The notes under the pieces: model-generated
What the model was told of the DNA's origin: nothing
What the model saw: the letters and a program-made list of their open reading frames with translations, nothing else
Databases searched by the model: none
Translations under genes and position numbers: made by a program
Part shown: positions 35,516 through 43,922 of the stretch, piece by piece
How positions within the stretch are numbered: position 1 is the stretch's first letter
How the letters are laid out: the number at the start of each line of letters is the position of its first letter
NCBI GenBank assembly: GCA_949287095.1
Contig: CASEFA010000012.1
Span: forward strand, 1 to 58,650
Direction: 5' to 3'
DNA: 58,650 nucleotides
Source of the DNA: an uncultured Bacillota bacterium
GTDB taxonomy: Bacteria > Bacillota > Clostridia > Peptostreptococcales > Anaerovoracaceae

Positions 35516-36570
35516 TGAAAGATAACGAAAGAAACGAGACTTTTGTTCATAATCCTGAAAACATCATAGAACTGGATCACCTTAAGAAATATTTTGTCGT
35601 AAACAAGGCCGGTATCAAAAGGCAAAAGCAGTATGTAAAGGCCGTAGACGACGTGACTCTGAACATTAAAGCAGGAGAGATAGTCGGACTTGTAGGAGAG
35701 TCTGGAAGCGGCAAGACTACTCTCGCCAGAGTTATACTGAATCTTACAAAACCTACAGACAGCCATGTAGTCTTTAACGGAATAAATCTTTCTCACGCGA
35801 ACAAGAAGCAGATGAAAGAATTCCGTACGGAGGTTGCTGTAGTATTCCAGGATCCGGCTTCGAACCTTAACCCGAGAGAGACGGTGCAGAGCTCCATCAT
35901 GAGACCGCTTCTCATTCATGGAATGAAGAAAGAGGAAGCAAGGGAAAGAGCGAGACATTCCCTCGAGCTTGTCAAGATGGACGAGAGATATCTCTACAGC
36001 TATCCTCACCAGCTTTCAGGCGGACAGCTTCAGAGAATAGCAATAGCCAGAGCTCTGGTTCTCGACCCTAAGGTTATGATTCTGGACGAGCCTACATCGG
36101 CCCTGGATATATCGGTACAGGCTCAGGTGCTGAACCTGCTGCTGGAGCTCCAGGAAAAGATGAACCTTACATATCTGGTTATTACTCATGACCTGAACGT
36201 AATCAGATACATAAGCGATAAGATTGCGGTAATGTATCTGGGAAGGCTTGTTGAATACGGACCTACGGATGATGTTATAGAGAACCCTAAACACCCATAT
36301 ACAAAGGGACTTATGTCAGCGTCACCTATACTTAATCCTCACGACAGGGATAAGGAAAAGTATATTATGGGTGGCGAACCGGGAAGCCTTATAAATCTGC
36401 CGACCGGATGTCATTTCAATCCTAGATGCCCTTACGCAGGTGAAAGATGCAGGTGTGAGACGCCGGAGAACGTATATCTTTCAGATTCTCACCAGGTTAC
36501 ATGCTTCATGTATGACGGAACCGGCGTAGGAGAGAAAATAGACGACAAAGAAACGATATCTGCGGAATAG
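35515..36570 (+). CDS. Peptide/nickel ABC transporter ATPase, DppF type
   Basis: This 351-residue ATPase has Walker A GESGSGKTTLARVIL, signature LSGGQLQRIAIARAL, Walker B VMILDEPTSALDIS and the C-terminal CHFNPRCPYAGERCRCE cysteine motif. The N-terminal 20 residues are an extension beyond the core. It completes the ATPase pair of the importer. A 44-base gap separates it from the binding-protein gene. Confidence 0.95.
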   Translation: MKDNERNETFVHNPENIIELDHLKKYFVVNKAGIKRQKQYVKAVDDVTLNIKAGEIVGLVGESGSGKTTLARVILNLTKPTDSHVVFNGINLSHANKKQMKEFRTEVAVVFQDPASNLNPRETVQSSIMRPLLIHGMKKEEARERARHSLELVKMDERYLYSYPHQLSGGQLQRIAIARALVLDPKVMILDEPTSALDISVQAQVLNLLLELQEKMNLTYLVITHDLNVIRYISDKIAVMYLGRLVEYGPTDDVIENPKHPYTKGLMSASPILNPHDRDKEKYIMGGEPGSLINLPTGCHFNPRCPYAGERCRCETPENVYLSDSHQVTCFMYDGTGVGEKIDDKETISAE

Positions 36571-36614
36571 AGGGATTCCGTGATATATAACCTTTAAAAC
36601 AAGGAGGAAGAAAA

Positions 36615-38225
36615 ATGAAAAGAAAGAAACTGGCAGTTCTGCTGATCGCAGTAATGGTACTGTCATTCGGACTCAGCGCATGCGGCAGCGATGAAGGCGG
36701 CAGCAGCAGTTCCGGTGGCGGCGGACAGACTCTGATCATTCAGGACACATCATGGCAGGGCGTTGACATGTTCCAGTGCTCATCGTGGAACGACATGCAG
36801 TGCCTGATGGCAGACCCTATCCTCGACAGAGATAACGAGACCGGTGCTCCTACTCCATGCATCGCATCAGAGGAAAAGTGGAGTGAAGACGGACTTACCT
36901 GGACTCTTACGTTCCCTGAAGGAATGTATTATTCCACAGGTGAACAGGTAGAGCCTGAGGACTTTATCGCATCGGTAGAATGGGGTAGAGAAGTCAGTGA
37001 ATACGCTGAAGGATATGCAAATATCGAGTCTATGGAAGTTGACGGAAGAGACGTAATCGTACATCTTTCCGAGTACAAGGCTGATATGGAGTGGAACTTC
37101 ATGTCGTGTTTCACAGGACTTATCGACAAAGATGAGCTCGATACCATGTCCAAGGACGAACTCCTCTGGGGAGCACATCCTTATGGACCTTACTACCTTG
37201 ACGAGTATGAAGCAGGCGCTTATGCAGTTCTGAAGGCTAACGATGGCTACAAGACTCATAACCCTAAGGTAGAAAACAAGGGCGTAATGCCTATCAAGGA
37301 AATAAGAGTTGAGTTTACAGGTGAAGCATTCACATGGGCAGAAGGAATCCAGAACGGTGAATACGACGTACTGACTTCCGTACCTATGGAATACTACGAC
37401 GAGCTTTCCAGCAATGAAGATATCACAGTAGTAGACTCCGCATCAGCTACTCTGTCCTACTTCGAGATGAATATGACCAATCCTATTCTCTCCGATAAGA
37501 ACGTAAGACTGGCTATCATGAAGGGAATCAACAGAGATAACTTCAGCAACTATCTCCAGGATATCTATCCACCGGCATACAGCCTGGTAGTATCTAAGTG
37601 CCAGAACTACGACCCGGCTGCTGAGGAATATTTCAAGGCAAATTATGACTACGACTTTGATGCAGCAGTCGCACTTCTTGAAGAAGCAGGATGGACTGAT
37701 ACTGACGGAGACGGTTTCCGCGACAAGGATGGACAGCAGCTTGCTCTGACATTCTCATCGCAGGATTCTGAACCTTCAAAGAGCATGGCACAGTCCATCC
37801 AGTCAGACATGAAGGCTCTTGGAATCAACATGGATATCACTACTCAGGAATGGTCGTATGTAAATCAGGATGTAGTTGACGGTAACTTTGACCTGGCTTA
37901 CCTGAGCCTTGGCTGGAACGAGCCGTTCCTCCTTCTCGACAGATTCTGCCAGAGAAATCCTGAAGTAACCAACCCTGATCCTGAAACCCAGGAAGCAATG
38001 GTTGCAGATGCAAGATCCACGGTTGACTTCGATGAAAGAACTGCTAAGATTACAGAAATCCAGAAGTATCTCATGGATTATGCCACTATCGTACCTTGTC
38101 TCGACCAGGGCGGATACCGCTGCTGGAGATCCGAAATTCAGGGTATAGTACATACTCCTACAGGCGGATTCTATCTTGCAGACGTAGTTACCGATGAAGA
38201 CGGCAACTTCAGAAACGTTGCATAG
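36615..38225 (+). CDS. Peptide ABC transporter substrate-binding lipoprotein (SBP family 5)
   Basis: This 536-residue protein has a lipoprotein signal peptide (KRKKLAVLLIAVMVLSFGLS then ACGS; lipobox SAC, about Cys23), a serine/glycine linker and a family 5 solute-binding core (WSEDGLTWTLTFPEGMYYST, LADVVTDEDG). Anchored outside the membrane, it captures peptides or similar ligands for the DppBCDF-type pore. Unusually it is last rather than first in the operon. AAGGAGGAAG precedes the ATG. A perfect terminator follows. Confidence 0.94.
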   Translation: MKRKKLAVLLIAVMVLSFGLSACGSDEGGSSSSGGGGQTLIIQDTSWQGVDMFQCSSWNDMQCLMADPILDRDNETGAPTPCIASEEKWSEDGLTWTLTFPEGMYYSTGEQVEPEDFIASVEWGREVSEYAEGYANIESMEVDGRDVIVHLSEYKADMEWNFMSCFTGLIDKDELDTMSKDELLWGAHPYGPYYLDEYEAGAYAVLKANDGYKTHNPKVENKGVMPIKEIRVEFTGEAFTWAEGIQNGEYDVLTSVPMEYYDELSSNEDITVVDSASATLSYFEMNMTNPILSDKNVRLAIMKGINRDNFSNYLQDIYPPAYSLVVSKCQNYDPAAEEYFKANYDYDFDAAVALLEEAGWTDTDGDGFRDKDGQQLALTFSSQDSEPSKSMAQSIQSDMKALGINMDITTQEWSYVNQDVVDGNFDLAYLSLGWNEPFLLLDRFCQRNPEVTNPDPETQEAMVADARSTVDFDERTAKITEIQKYLMDYATIVPCLDQGGYRCWRSEIQGIVHTPTGGFYLADVVTDEDGNFRNVA

Positions 38226-38249
38226 TTGATGCTTAACAGCTGATTTTAA

Positions 38250-38285
38250 TCGGTGCCACCCGTTTTACGGGTGGCACCGATTTTT
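38250..38285 (+). terminator. Terminator of the peptide ABC operon
   Basis: TCGGTGCCACCCG (38250-38262) and CGGGTGGCACCGA (38268-38280) are perfect 13-base arms followed by TTTTT. Confidence 0.95.
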
Positions 38286-38399
38286 CGGATAATCGCTTCC
38301 GCGTCACTCACGTCTGTCACTCGGCCTCCATCCCCTCCATTTTTAAGGAATAGTTCGACAAAAACTTCGTTTTGCTGCGTTGAGGTCGAAACATACATC

Positions 38400-38428
38400 T
38401 TGAAAATTTGTGTAAAATATATTAGAAT
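38400..38428 (+). promoter_or_regulatory. Sigma-A promoter of the leader peptide / membrane protein unit
   Basis: TTGAAA (38400-38405) and TAGAAT (38423-38428), 17-base spacer. A hairpin TTCGAC...GTCGAA (38354-38390) lies just upstream. Confidence 0.6.
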
Positions 38429-38497
38429 ATATTCAGATACACACAAATCTACTGTTGTTAACTTTGTGGAGATATCAAGAAAGGGAGGTATTGACTA

Positions 38498-38548
38498 ATG
38501 AAGAAATTTTTTTCGATAGCCGTCATTGTTTTAGGAGGTAGCGTATGA
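38498..38548 (+). CDS. 16-residue hydrophobic leader peptide coupled to the membrane protein
   Basis: MKKFFSIAVIVLGGSV follows an AGGGAGG site seven bases upstream. Its last codons contain TTAGGAGGTAG, the ribosome binding site of the next gene, and its TGA overlaps the next ATG (GTATGA). Translation would therefore reinitiate directly into the membrane protein. It resembles the start of a signal peptide, so it may be a regulatory leader or the remnant of a longer secreted protein. Confidence 0.5.
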   Translation: MKKFFSIAVIVLGGSV

Positions 38549-39024
38549 GGACAAGGATTAAGTGCGACAAAACACTATTTCAGATGATGTTGATTTTCGA
38601 TGTGATTTTGGTAGCGGGAAGTGTTGCATACGCAGCAATGGCGAATATAATTGATGCGATATATCCTCTCGGAAGACTGAGCGCGGAAGAGGGTATGGAG
38701 CGACTTGATTTTTTCATGGCTCGAGATAACGTATTAGCAGTTACGATTTGGGTGTATCTTATCGGTCAGGTGCTGTGCGGGTGCATAGTGATGTGGAAAA
38801 AGCTTCAGGTAATTAGTGCGAAATCCTGTTTCGCATATTACGCATCCCAGCTTCTGATAGCGTTTGTATGCACGGCACCTTTTGCTTTAATGAGCGAAAG
38901 AAGTATCTATGATTATATTCAGCCGGTATTAAGTATAGCAGGCAATCTTGCGCTGATAATTCTGATTTTCTATTTCAGCTTTAAAACCAAAACACGCATA
39001 AACAAAATAACCGAAGCAAAATAA
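38545..39024 (+). CDS. Four-helix membrane protein, unknown function
   Basis: This 159-residue protein has four hydrophobic segments (about 13-32, 62-83, 92-115, 127-147) and a lysine-rich C-terminus (KTKTRINKITEAK), predicting cytoplasmic termini. No family recognised; small DUF2975-like membrane proteins have a comparable layout, but no diagnostic motif is visible. Translation is probably coupled to the 16-residue leader by a start-stop overlap. Its base composition is more AT-rich than its neighbours. A terminator follows at 39095. Confidence 0.65.
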   Translation: MRTRIKCDKTLFQMMLIFDVILVAGSVAYAAMANIIDAIYPLGRLSAEEGMERLDFFMARDNVLAVTIWVYLIGQVLCGCIVMWKKLQVISAKSCFAYYASQLLIAFVCTAPFALMSERSIYDYIQPVLSIAGNLALIILIFYFSFKTKTRINKITEAK

Positions 39025-39094
39025 ATAGAAAGTTATGAGTTAATAAAGTGATGCACCCCTTTTATATTGGACAGATTTAAATAGGCCCAATTCG

Positions 39095-39124
39095 GCTCTG
39101 CAGTTTAGCGCTGCAGGGCTTTTT
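39095..39124 (+). terminator. Terminator after the membrane protein gene
   Basis: GCTCTGCAG (39095-39103) pairs with CTGCAGGGC (39111-39119) with one wobble, followed by TTTTT. Confidence 0.8.
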
Positions 39125-39157
39125 GATTATGGGGCTTATATGCCCCATAATCAAAAA
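39120..39157 (-). terminator. Terminator of the GntR regulator gene (16-base perfect inverted repeat)
   Basis: TTTTTGATTATGGGGC (39120-39135) and GCCCCATAATCAAAAA (39142-39157) are perfect arms around a 6-base loop. On either strand the stem ends in TTTTT, so it may act in both directions, in tandem with the previous terminator. Confidence 0.85.
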
Positions 39158-39207
39158 GGAGCAGACACGAAAAAATGTGTCTGCTCCTTTGCTTTAACTG
39201 TGAGAAA

Positions 39208-39870
39208 TTACTTCAGATAAGTAACTTCCGCTCTTCTCTTGGAACCGTCCAGGTGGTCTGCCATTGCAGCCTTGGCCTCTGCGATGTCCTTGTTTATTAT
39301 GGCATTGAGGACGCGCTTGTGCTCTTCGAGTATTTCGTTGAGATACTCTTCGTTATACACGATGGCCTTTCTGGTCTGCTCGATATATTCCTTATAGGAT
39401 CTGAGAACCTGGGCCATGAAGCGGCTTCTGGTAGCGCTGTAGAGAACATTGTGGAATTCGGTGTTTATCTCGAGAACTTTCTTCGAGTCCTTCTTTGAAG
39501 TGTAGAATTCCATAAGTTCGCAAAGTTCCTTAAGCTGAGTCAGCTCGTTTTCGGATATTCTCTGTACAGCCCATTCAACGCTGAGGACTTCGAGAGCTTT
39601 TCTTACAGAGTAAATATCCTCTATGTCCTGATGTGTAAATCCCTTGGCAAAGCAGCCTCTGTTAGGGATGTAATCGATGAGACCCTCGCTTTCCAGCTGC
39701 TTGAATGCCTCTCTTATAGGTGTCCTGCTTACGGTAAGCTCTTCTGCAATGCTGGTCTCCTTAATTTTTTCGCCTATGCGGTATTCGCCTCTCAGAATGC
39801 GGTCTCTGACGATGTCAGCGATTTCGTCTGAAAGGGTCATAGGGGCAGAAAACTTTCTCTTCTCAGTCAT
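39208..39870 (-). CDS. GntR-family regulator, FadR/FCD subfamily
   Basis: This 220-residue regulator has an N-terminal winged helix with the GntR signature (IREAFKQLESEGLIDYIPNR) and an all-helical C-terminal FCD ligand-binding domain with metal-ligand positions (Asp/His in EFHNVLYSATRSRFM and MADHLDGS). The ATG at 39870 is chosen because AGGAAAGG lies upstream and because the family starts here; the longer frame adds 28 unrelated residues. Such regulators commonly sense carboxylates. The target is not obvious from position. Confidence 0.92.
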   Translation of the reverse strand: MTEKRKFSAPMTLSDEIADIVRDRILRGEYRIGEKIKETSIAEELTVSRTPIREAFKQLESEGLIDYIPNRGCFAKGFTHQDIEDIYSVRKALEVLSVEWAVQRISENELTQLKELCELMEFYTSKKDSKKVLEINTEFHNVLYSATRSRFMAQVLRSYKEYIEQTRKAIVYNEEYLNEILEEHKRVLNAIINKDIAEAKAAMADHLDGSKRRAEVTYLK

Positions 39871-40015
39871 GAAAATATCCTTTCCTCTAAAAAAGGGCGC
39901 TTCATTCTCCGCAGTATCCCGCAGACCCATGAAACACCCCAACGATATACACATATTTACATGCCGGTTACCGGCAGATGTGTCTTAAACAAGCTGCGCC
40001 GCAGATGCGCGGTTA

Positions 40016-40249
40016 TTAGTCAGCTACGTAAGGAAGGAGAGCTACAATTCTGGCTCTCTTAATAGCGGTAGTAACCTCTCTCTGATGAAGTGCGCAGGTG
40101 CCGGTGATTCTCTTAGGGAGAATCTTGCCTCTCTCGGTTATATATTTTCTGAGCTTCTCAACATCCTTGTAATCGATGTTTTCGGTCTTATCAGCGCAGA
40201 ACTGGCACACTTTCTTTCTTCTCATGCCGCCGCCACGTCTTTTTTCCAT
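40016..40249 (-). CDS. rpsR: 30S ribosomal protein S18
   Basis: This 77-residue protein of the small subunit has the family core [20 protein letters not shown] and [19 protein letters not shown]. The N-terminus (RRKKVCQFC) keeps two cysteines, the form that can bind zinc. It is last of the rpsF-ssb-rpsR operon, 18 bases after ssb, with AAAGGAGA upstream. Confidence 0.98.
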   Translation of the reverse strand: MEKRRGGGMRRKKVCQFCADKTENIDYKDVEKLRKYITERGKILPKRITGTCALHQREVTTAIKRARIVALLPYVAD

Positions 40250-40267
40250 GTTCGATATCTCCTTTCT

Positions 40268-40708
40268 TTAGAATGGAACATCCTCGTCAATAGCCTGGAA
40301 GGAATCCGGCATATCGTCTTCGAAGTCATCAGCAGGCTGCTGATACGAAGAGGATGTGTTCTGTCTGGTGGAGCCTGAGCTCTGGGCTCTGTCACCCCAC
40401 TCCAGAAATTCTACTCTGTCTGCTACAACATCGGTGGTGTAAACTGTAACACCATCTCTGTTCTTATAGCTTCCGGTCTGTATCCTTCCCTGAACGCCTA
40501 CGAGACGGCCTTTAGTAAGGAACTTCTCGCAGTTTTCAGCCTGCTTACCGAATACGGTGATACGCGGAAAATCCGTCTGTTTCTCGCCGCCGGCTCTTAC
40601 AGGTCTGTCGATGGCAATGGTAAAGCTTGCTACTGCCATCTGAGTTCCCGCAGTATATCTCACCTCAGGATCTCTGGTCAGTCTTCCTATAAGGACTACA
40701 CTGTTCAT
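40268..40708 (-). CDS. ssb: Single-stranded DNA-binding protein
   Basis: This 146-residue protein has the OB-fold (NSVVLIGRLTRDPEVRYT, ASFTIAIDRPV, FGKQAENCEKFLTKGRLVGV) and a disordered acidic tail ending DEDVPF, the tip that recruits replication and repair partners. It lies between rpsF and rpsR, the usual Gram-positive order. CGGAGGTG precedes the ATG. Confidence 0.98.
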   Translation of the reverse strand: MNSVVLIGRLTRDPEVRYTAGTQMAVASFTIAIDRPVRAGGEKQTDFPRITVFGKQAENCEKFLTKGRLVGVQGRIQTGSYKNRDGVTVYTTDVVADRVEFLEWGDRAQSSGSTRQNTSSSYQQPADDFEDDMPDSFQAIDEDVPF

Positions 40709-40725
40709 GGATACACCTCCGATCG

Positions 40726-41013
40726 CTATTTAGCTTCCTTATTGATGATGATGTGTCTCATTACATCGTCGGAAATTCGCAGTCTTCTGTCGAGCTCCTT
40801 AGGCAGCTCAGGAGAAGCCTTGAATTCGATTACAACGTAGTAACCCTCGTTCTTCTTCTGAATAGGGTATGCGAGCTTTCTCATGCCCCATACGTCTACG
40901 TTGCCGACCTCACCTTCGGAAGCGATGACGCCCTTTACTCTTTCGATGCAGGCATCCTTAGCAGCTTCTTCTAAAGCAGGATCGATAATGAACATAACTT
41001 CGTAGTTGATCAT
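40726..41013 (-). CDS. rpsF: 30S ribosomal protein S6
   Basis: This 95-residue protein begins INYEVMFIIDPALEE and contains NVDVWGMRKLAYPIQKKNEG, the S6 core that pairs with S18. The ATG at 41013 has GGGAGGTG upstream; the longer frame adds 12 non-family residues. In many bacteria S6:S18 binds the operon leader to autoregulate it; the leader here (about 75 bases) was not resolved further. Confidence 0.98.
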   Translation of the reverse strand: MINYEVMFIIDPALEEAAKDACIERVKGVIASEGEVGNVDVWGMRKLAYPIQKKNEGYYVVIEFKASPELPKELDRRLRISDDVMRHIIINKEAK

Positions 41014-41093
41014 GTTTTCACCTCCCTGTGGACTGAATGGCGCAAGCACTCCGGCCTGCGCAGAGATAAGTGTTCCGTATTAAACACTCCTGT

Positions 41094-41122
41094 ATTATAC
41101 GCTATAAACGTTGGAATTACAA
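41094..41122 (-). promoter_or_regulatory. Sigma-A promoter of the rpsF-ssb-rpsR operon
   Basis: On the minus strand TTGTAA (41122-41117) and TATAAT (41099-41094), 17-base spacer. Confidence 0.75.
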
Positions 41123-41209
41123 GTACAAAAAACGAAGAAAGTGCGGAAAGTTTAAGGTTTTCATGTGGTTTCTATGTTTAATTTCTGATTCAGGACATCA
41201 TTTAACGGA

Positions 41210-41242
41210 AAAACCCTTCACGCATGGTGAAGGGTTTTCCTG
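41210..41242 (-). terminator. Terminator of the amidohydrolase-lipoprotein operon
   Basis: AAAACCCTTCAC and GTGAAGGGTTTT form a perfect 12-base stem about 100 bases beyond the lipoprotein stop. Confidence 0.85.
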
Positions 41243-41340
41243 AAAGTGTGTGTATTCAATAAAAGAAGGAAAGTTTGCTGTTAACAAACCTTATTGAACG
41301 CTTATAATTATAGCGGCTGAATGTGAAGAATCTGTGAAGA

Positions 41341-41841
41341 TTACTGATAAATCCAAATTATCGAATCTCCATCTGAAAGTCTTACTTCATTCTCGGGTGC
41401 ACTGCTTTCCTCACCGTTTACGGAATAATGCCAGGAACCGGTGAGTGTGGTCTCCGCGCTTTCATCAGTTTCTGTTTCTGCAGCAATCTCCTCATCATCT
41501 GCTTCTGCTTCCTCGTTCGGATTTTCAGCAGTGCCGTCGCTGTTATTAATGCCGTTGATGCCGTAAACAGCCGCCGCCGTGGTCTCCACATTTACCGGTA
41601 TGTCGTTTACGTTGCAGTATATCTGAAGAGCGTCCAGAACTGTAGTGCCGTCTTCAACAAGGAAAGCCTCCTCGGTTATATCCTCTGCTTCCGCTCCATC
41701 AGGAAAATCTATTGAAATAGTAACCTCTATGGGATCCTCAATAGGCTCCTGCACTTTTTTCTCGGAGCATCCTGCAGCGGCTGCCGCCAGAGCAAGTATC
41801 GCCGAAAGTGCCAGCACCTTTTTTATAGTATTCTTCTTCAT
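41341..41841 (-). CDS. DUF4430-domain lipoprotein
   Basis: This 166-residue protein has a lipoprotein signal peptide (ALSAILALAAAAAGCS, lipobox ending AGC) and a core with GTTVLDALQIYCN and the C-terminal TGSWHYSVNGEESSAPEN, matching the transcobalamin-C-like DUF4430 fold. The acidic, Thr/Glu-rich stretch in the middle (about 105-135) is low complexity. Relatives are exported, and some bind cobalamin or are linked to energy-coupling transporters; none is nearby. It lies 26 bases after the amidohydrolase on the same strand, probably cotranscribed. Confidence 0.75.
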   Translation of the reverse strand: MKKNTIKKVLALSAILALAAAAAGCSEKKVQEPIEDPIEVTISIDFPDGAEAEDITEEAFLVEDGTTVLDALQIYCNVNDIPVNVETTAAAVYGINGINNSDGTAENPNEEAEADDEEIAAETETDESAETTLTGSWHYSVNGEESSAPENEVRLSDGDSIIWIYQ

Positions 41842-41867
41842 TGCTAATCACCGGATTCCTTTCTGTA

Positions 41868-43283
41868 TCATACACGCTGTCCGAGCATAACGTCGTACAT
41901 CTCGGCCAGCTCTTCGTTTTCTCTGTCGTAAACAATCTCTCCGCCTATTACAGTCATCGCTGCGGAAGGGTTTCTGAACGCTCCGAGGCCCTTTTCCAGA
42001 AGGTTTTCGTCAAACACCGCAAAATCGGCGTAGCAGCCCGGCTCAACGGCTCCGAGGCATCCGTTCTTTCCCGTAATGGCTGCGGCTTCCGTCGTCAGCT
42101 GAGCAAGGGCTTCTTCAGCCGTGTCGCAGTGAGAAATCACCGTGGACGGAACGAGAGGCGTAGCCCATGTTTCAATAATGGTCTCGTAAGATGTAAGCTC
42201 TGCCCTCACTTCATCAGGAAGGTTGAAGTCTGATGCGATTACAAAGGTGCTGCCTTTGGCGCCTTTGTCCCTGAAGGCGTCGAGAACCCGGTATGACTTT
42301 ATGACCGATTCCTCGTCGAGAGCGTCGATGTTGACGTTGAAGCCCCTTTCCACCGACGGCGCAAGAACCTCCGCCAGATCTTCCTCCGAGAAATAAGAAA
42401 GCTTCTCGTCCTGACCGATTTCCACCTTAAGAGTATCGTAAGTAATCATGTCGCCCAGCTCCACGCACTTGGTCTGATCCCCGAGAAGCAGGGTGGAAAC
42501 CAGCTGAGGCATAATTTTTCTGTTTATTGTAAGGCTTCCCATGAAACGCTGCCTGAGAGGATCCGAGTCCCCCAGGGCCGTGAAATACGCGTGCTGGAAC
42601 ACGGAATTGAAAAACGGAAGGGAGTAGGAGTCGAAGATTGAAGTGAATCCCTTTTCCGCCAGCTCGAGGGAAAGGGCCGACATATCGCCGGCTATATCCT
42701 CCTCGTCGTAATCGAGAAGAATGTGAAGGGCCTGATTTACCGTAACCTGGTCGGCTTCTTCGTCCTCCTTCACCTGCTCTATAATGTCCATGGCCGCCGT
42801 GTTCAGCCAGAGTGTAAATCCGTCCGACGCCAGAAGAACTATGGTCTGTTCCGTCGAAATCTCGTCCAGAAGCGCCCTTCTGTCCTCTCCCGTATCGTAA
42901 TCGTCGAGTATGTGATAGTTAAAGCCCCAGGCAAAGACCGTATCGTCTCCGTCTTCCGCTTTATCCCTGACTTCGTCGAGAACCGTCTCAAGATCCCAGA
43001 CCGGGTCCAGCTCCAGGTATCTGTCCTTGAAAAGCTCTCTCAAAAATACGCTGTGGGCGTCGATGAATCCCGGATACACGTACTTTCCTTCAAGGTCGTG
43101 AACTACGGTATCGGAAGAGGAAAGCTCCTCTATGTCCTCGCAGTCTCCGACGGCCAAAATTTTCTCGTCTTTAACGGCTACCGCGCCTACAAAAGGCGCA
43201 TCGTCACCGCCGGTATATATATTTCCGTTGATAAAAATAACGTCTGCAGAATTCTTTTTCTTAGTTCTGAATCCGAATGCCAT
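41868..43283 (-). CDS. Amidohydrolase family protein, YtcJ-like (second copy)
   Basis: This 471-residue protein starts with DVIFINGNIYTGGDDAPFVG and has PGFIDAHSVFL at the position of the metal-binding HxH motif: the first ligand region reads DAHSV, so the second His is Ser. The C-terminal region GCYADFAVFDENLLE is family-typical. It is shorter and more acidic than the enzyme at 10287, and the expected later histidines are not clear, so it may have lost metal or changed function. It is followed by the DUF4430 lipoprotein gene. Confidence 0.78.
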   Translation of the reverse strand: MAFGFRTKKKNSADVIFINGNIYTGGDDAPFVGAVAVKDEKILAVGDCEDIEELSSSDTVVHDLEGKYVYPGFIDAHSVFLRELFKDRYLELDPVWDLETVLDEVRDKAEDGDDTVFAWGFNYHILDDYDTGEDRRALLDEISTEQTIVLLASDGFTLWLNTAAMDIIEQVKEDEEADQVTVNQALHILLDYDEEDIAGDMSALSLELAEKGFTSIFDSYSLPFFNSVFQHAYFTALGDSDPLRQRFMGSLTINRKIMPQLVSTLLLGDQTKCVELGDMITYDTLKVEIGQDEKLSYFSEEDLAEVLAPSVERGFNVNIDALDEESVIKSYRVLDAFRDKGAKGSTFVIASDFNLPDEVRAELTSYETIIETWATPLVPSTVISHCDTAEEALAQLTTEAAAITGKNGCLGAVEPGCYADFAVFDENLLEKGLGAFRNPSAAMTVIGGEIVYDRENEELAEMYDVMLGQRV

Positions 43284-43349
43284 GTGAGCCTCCTGTTAAT
43301 TCTATATTTCATTCTAACATAAAATCGGCGTTTATGGTACACTATAACC

Positions 43350-43922
43350 ATGAAAACGGAAATACATGAGAAAACAGTAACAACAGAAGAATACTTGAGA
43401 GAATACGTCAATGTGGAAGAATTCCTCGAAATGTGCAAAGCCTGTGAAAACTACGGAAGCAAGTGGTCCTGCCCGCCTTTTGATTTTAACCCGGAGGATT
43501 ACTGGAAAAAGTACGACAGCTTCAAGGTTTACGGCGTTAAGATAATCCTGGAGGAAGGAGACTGGGAGAAGTGGCCAAAGCTGATGAAGACGGTGAAGCA
43601 GGAGATGACGGAGCACCTCTTTAAAGAGGAGAAGAAGCATCCCGGAAGCATTTCCCTGAGCGCAGGAAGCTGCGGAATCTGTGAGGGCGGCCCCGAAACC
43701 CTGAACGAAAAATCCACCTACGAGGAAGCATTCGGCAGAAACTGCTGCACAAAAAAAGACGGTCTTCCCTGCCGTCATCCGGAATCCATGAGGTATTCCA
43801 TCGAAGCTCTCGGCGGAAACGTAGGCCTTACGGCAAGCCGTCTTCTTGGAATCGAGCTTCAGTGGATTGAAGAGGGGAAGAACCCCGATTATTTTGTCTT
43901 AGTAGGCGGACTGCTCTATTAG
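43350..43922 (+). CDS. DUF2284 metal-binding protein
   Basis: This 190-residue protein has a conserved cysteine pattern: CKACENYGSKWSCPPF near residue 30, SCGICEGG near 110, NCCTKKDGLPCRHPESMR near 132. These suggest an iron-sulfur or other metal site, typical of DUF2284 in anaerobes; the function is unknown. The start codon lies only a few bases after a TACACT/TATAAC -10-like region, with no clear ribosome binding site, so the message may be leaderless or nearly so. It overlaps the convergent HAD gene by four bases. Confidence 0.82.
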   Translation: MKTEIHEKTVTTEEYLREYVNVEEFLEMCKACENYGSKWSCPPFDFNPEDYWKKYDSFKVYGVKIILEEGDWEKWPKLMKTVKQEMTEHLFKEEKKHPGSISLSAGSCGICEGGPETLNEKSTYEEAFGRNCCTKKDGLPCRHPESMRYSIEALGGNVGLTASRLLGIELQWIEEGKNPDYFVLVGGLLY

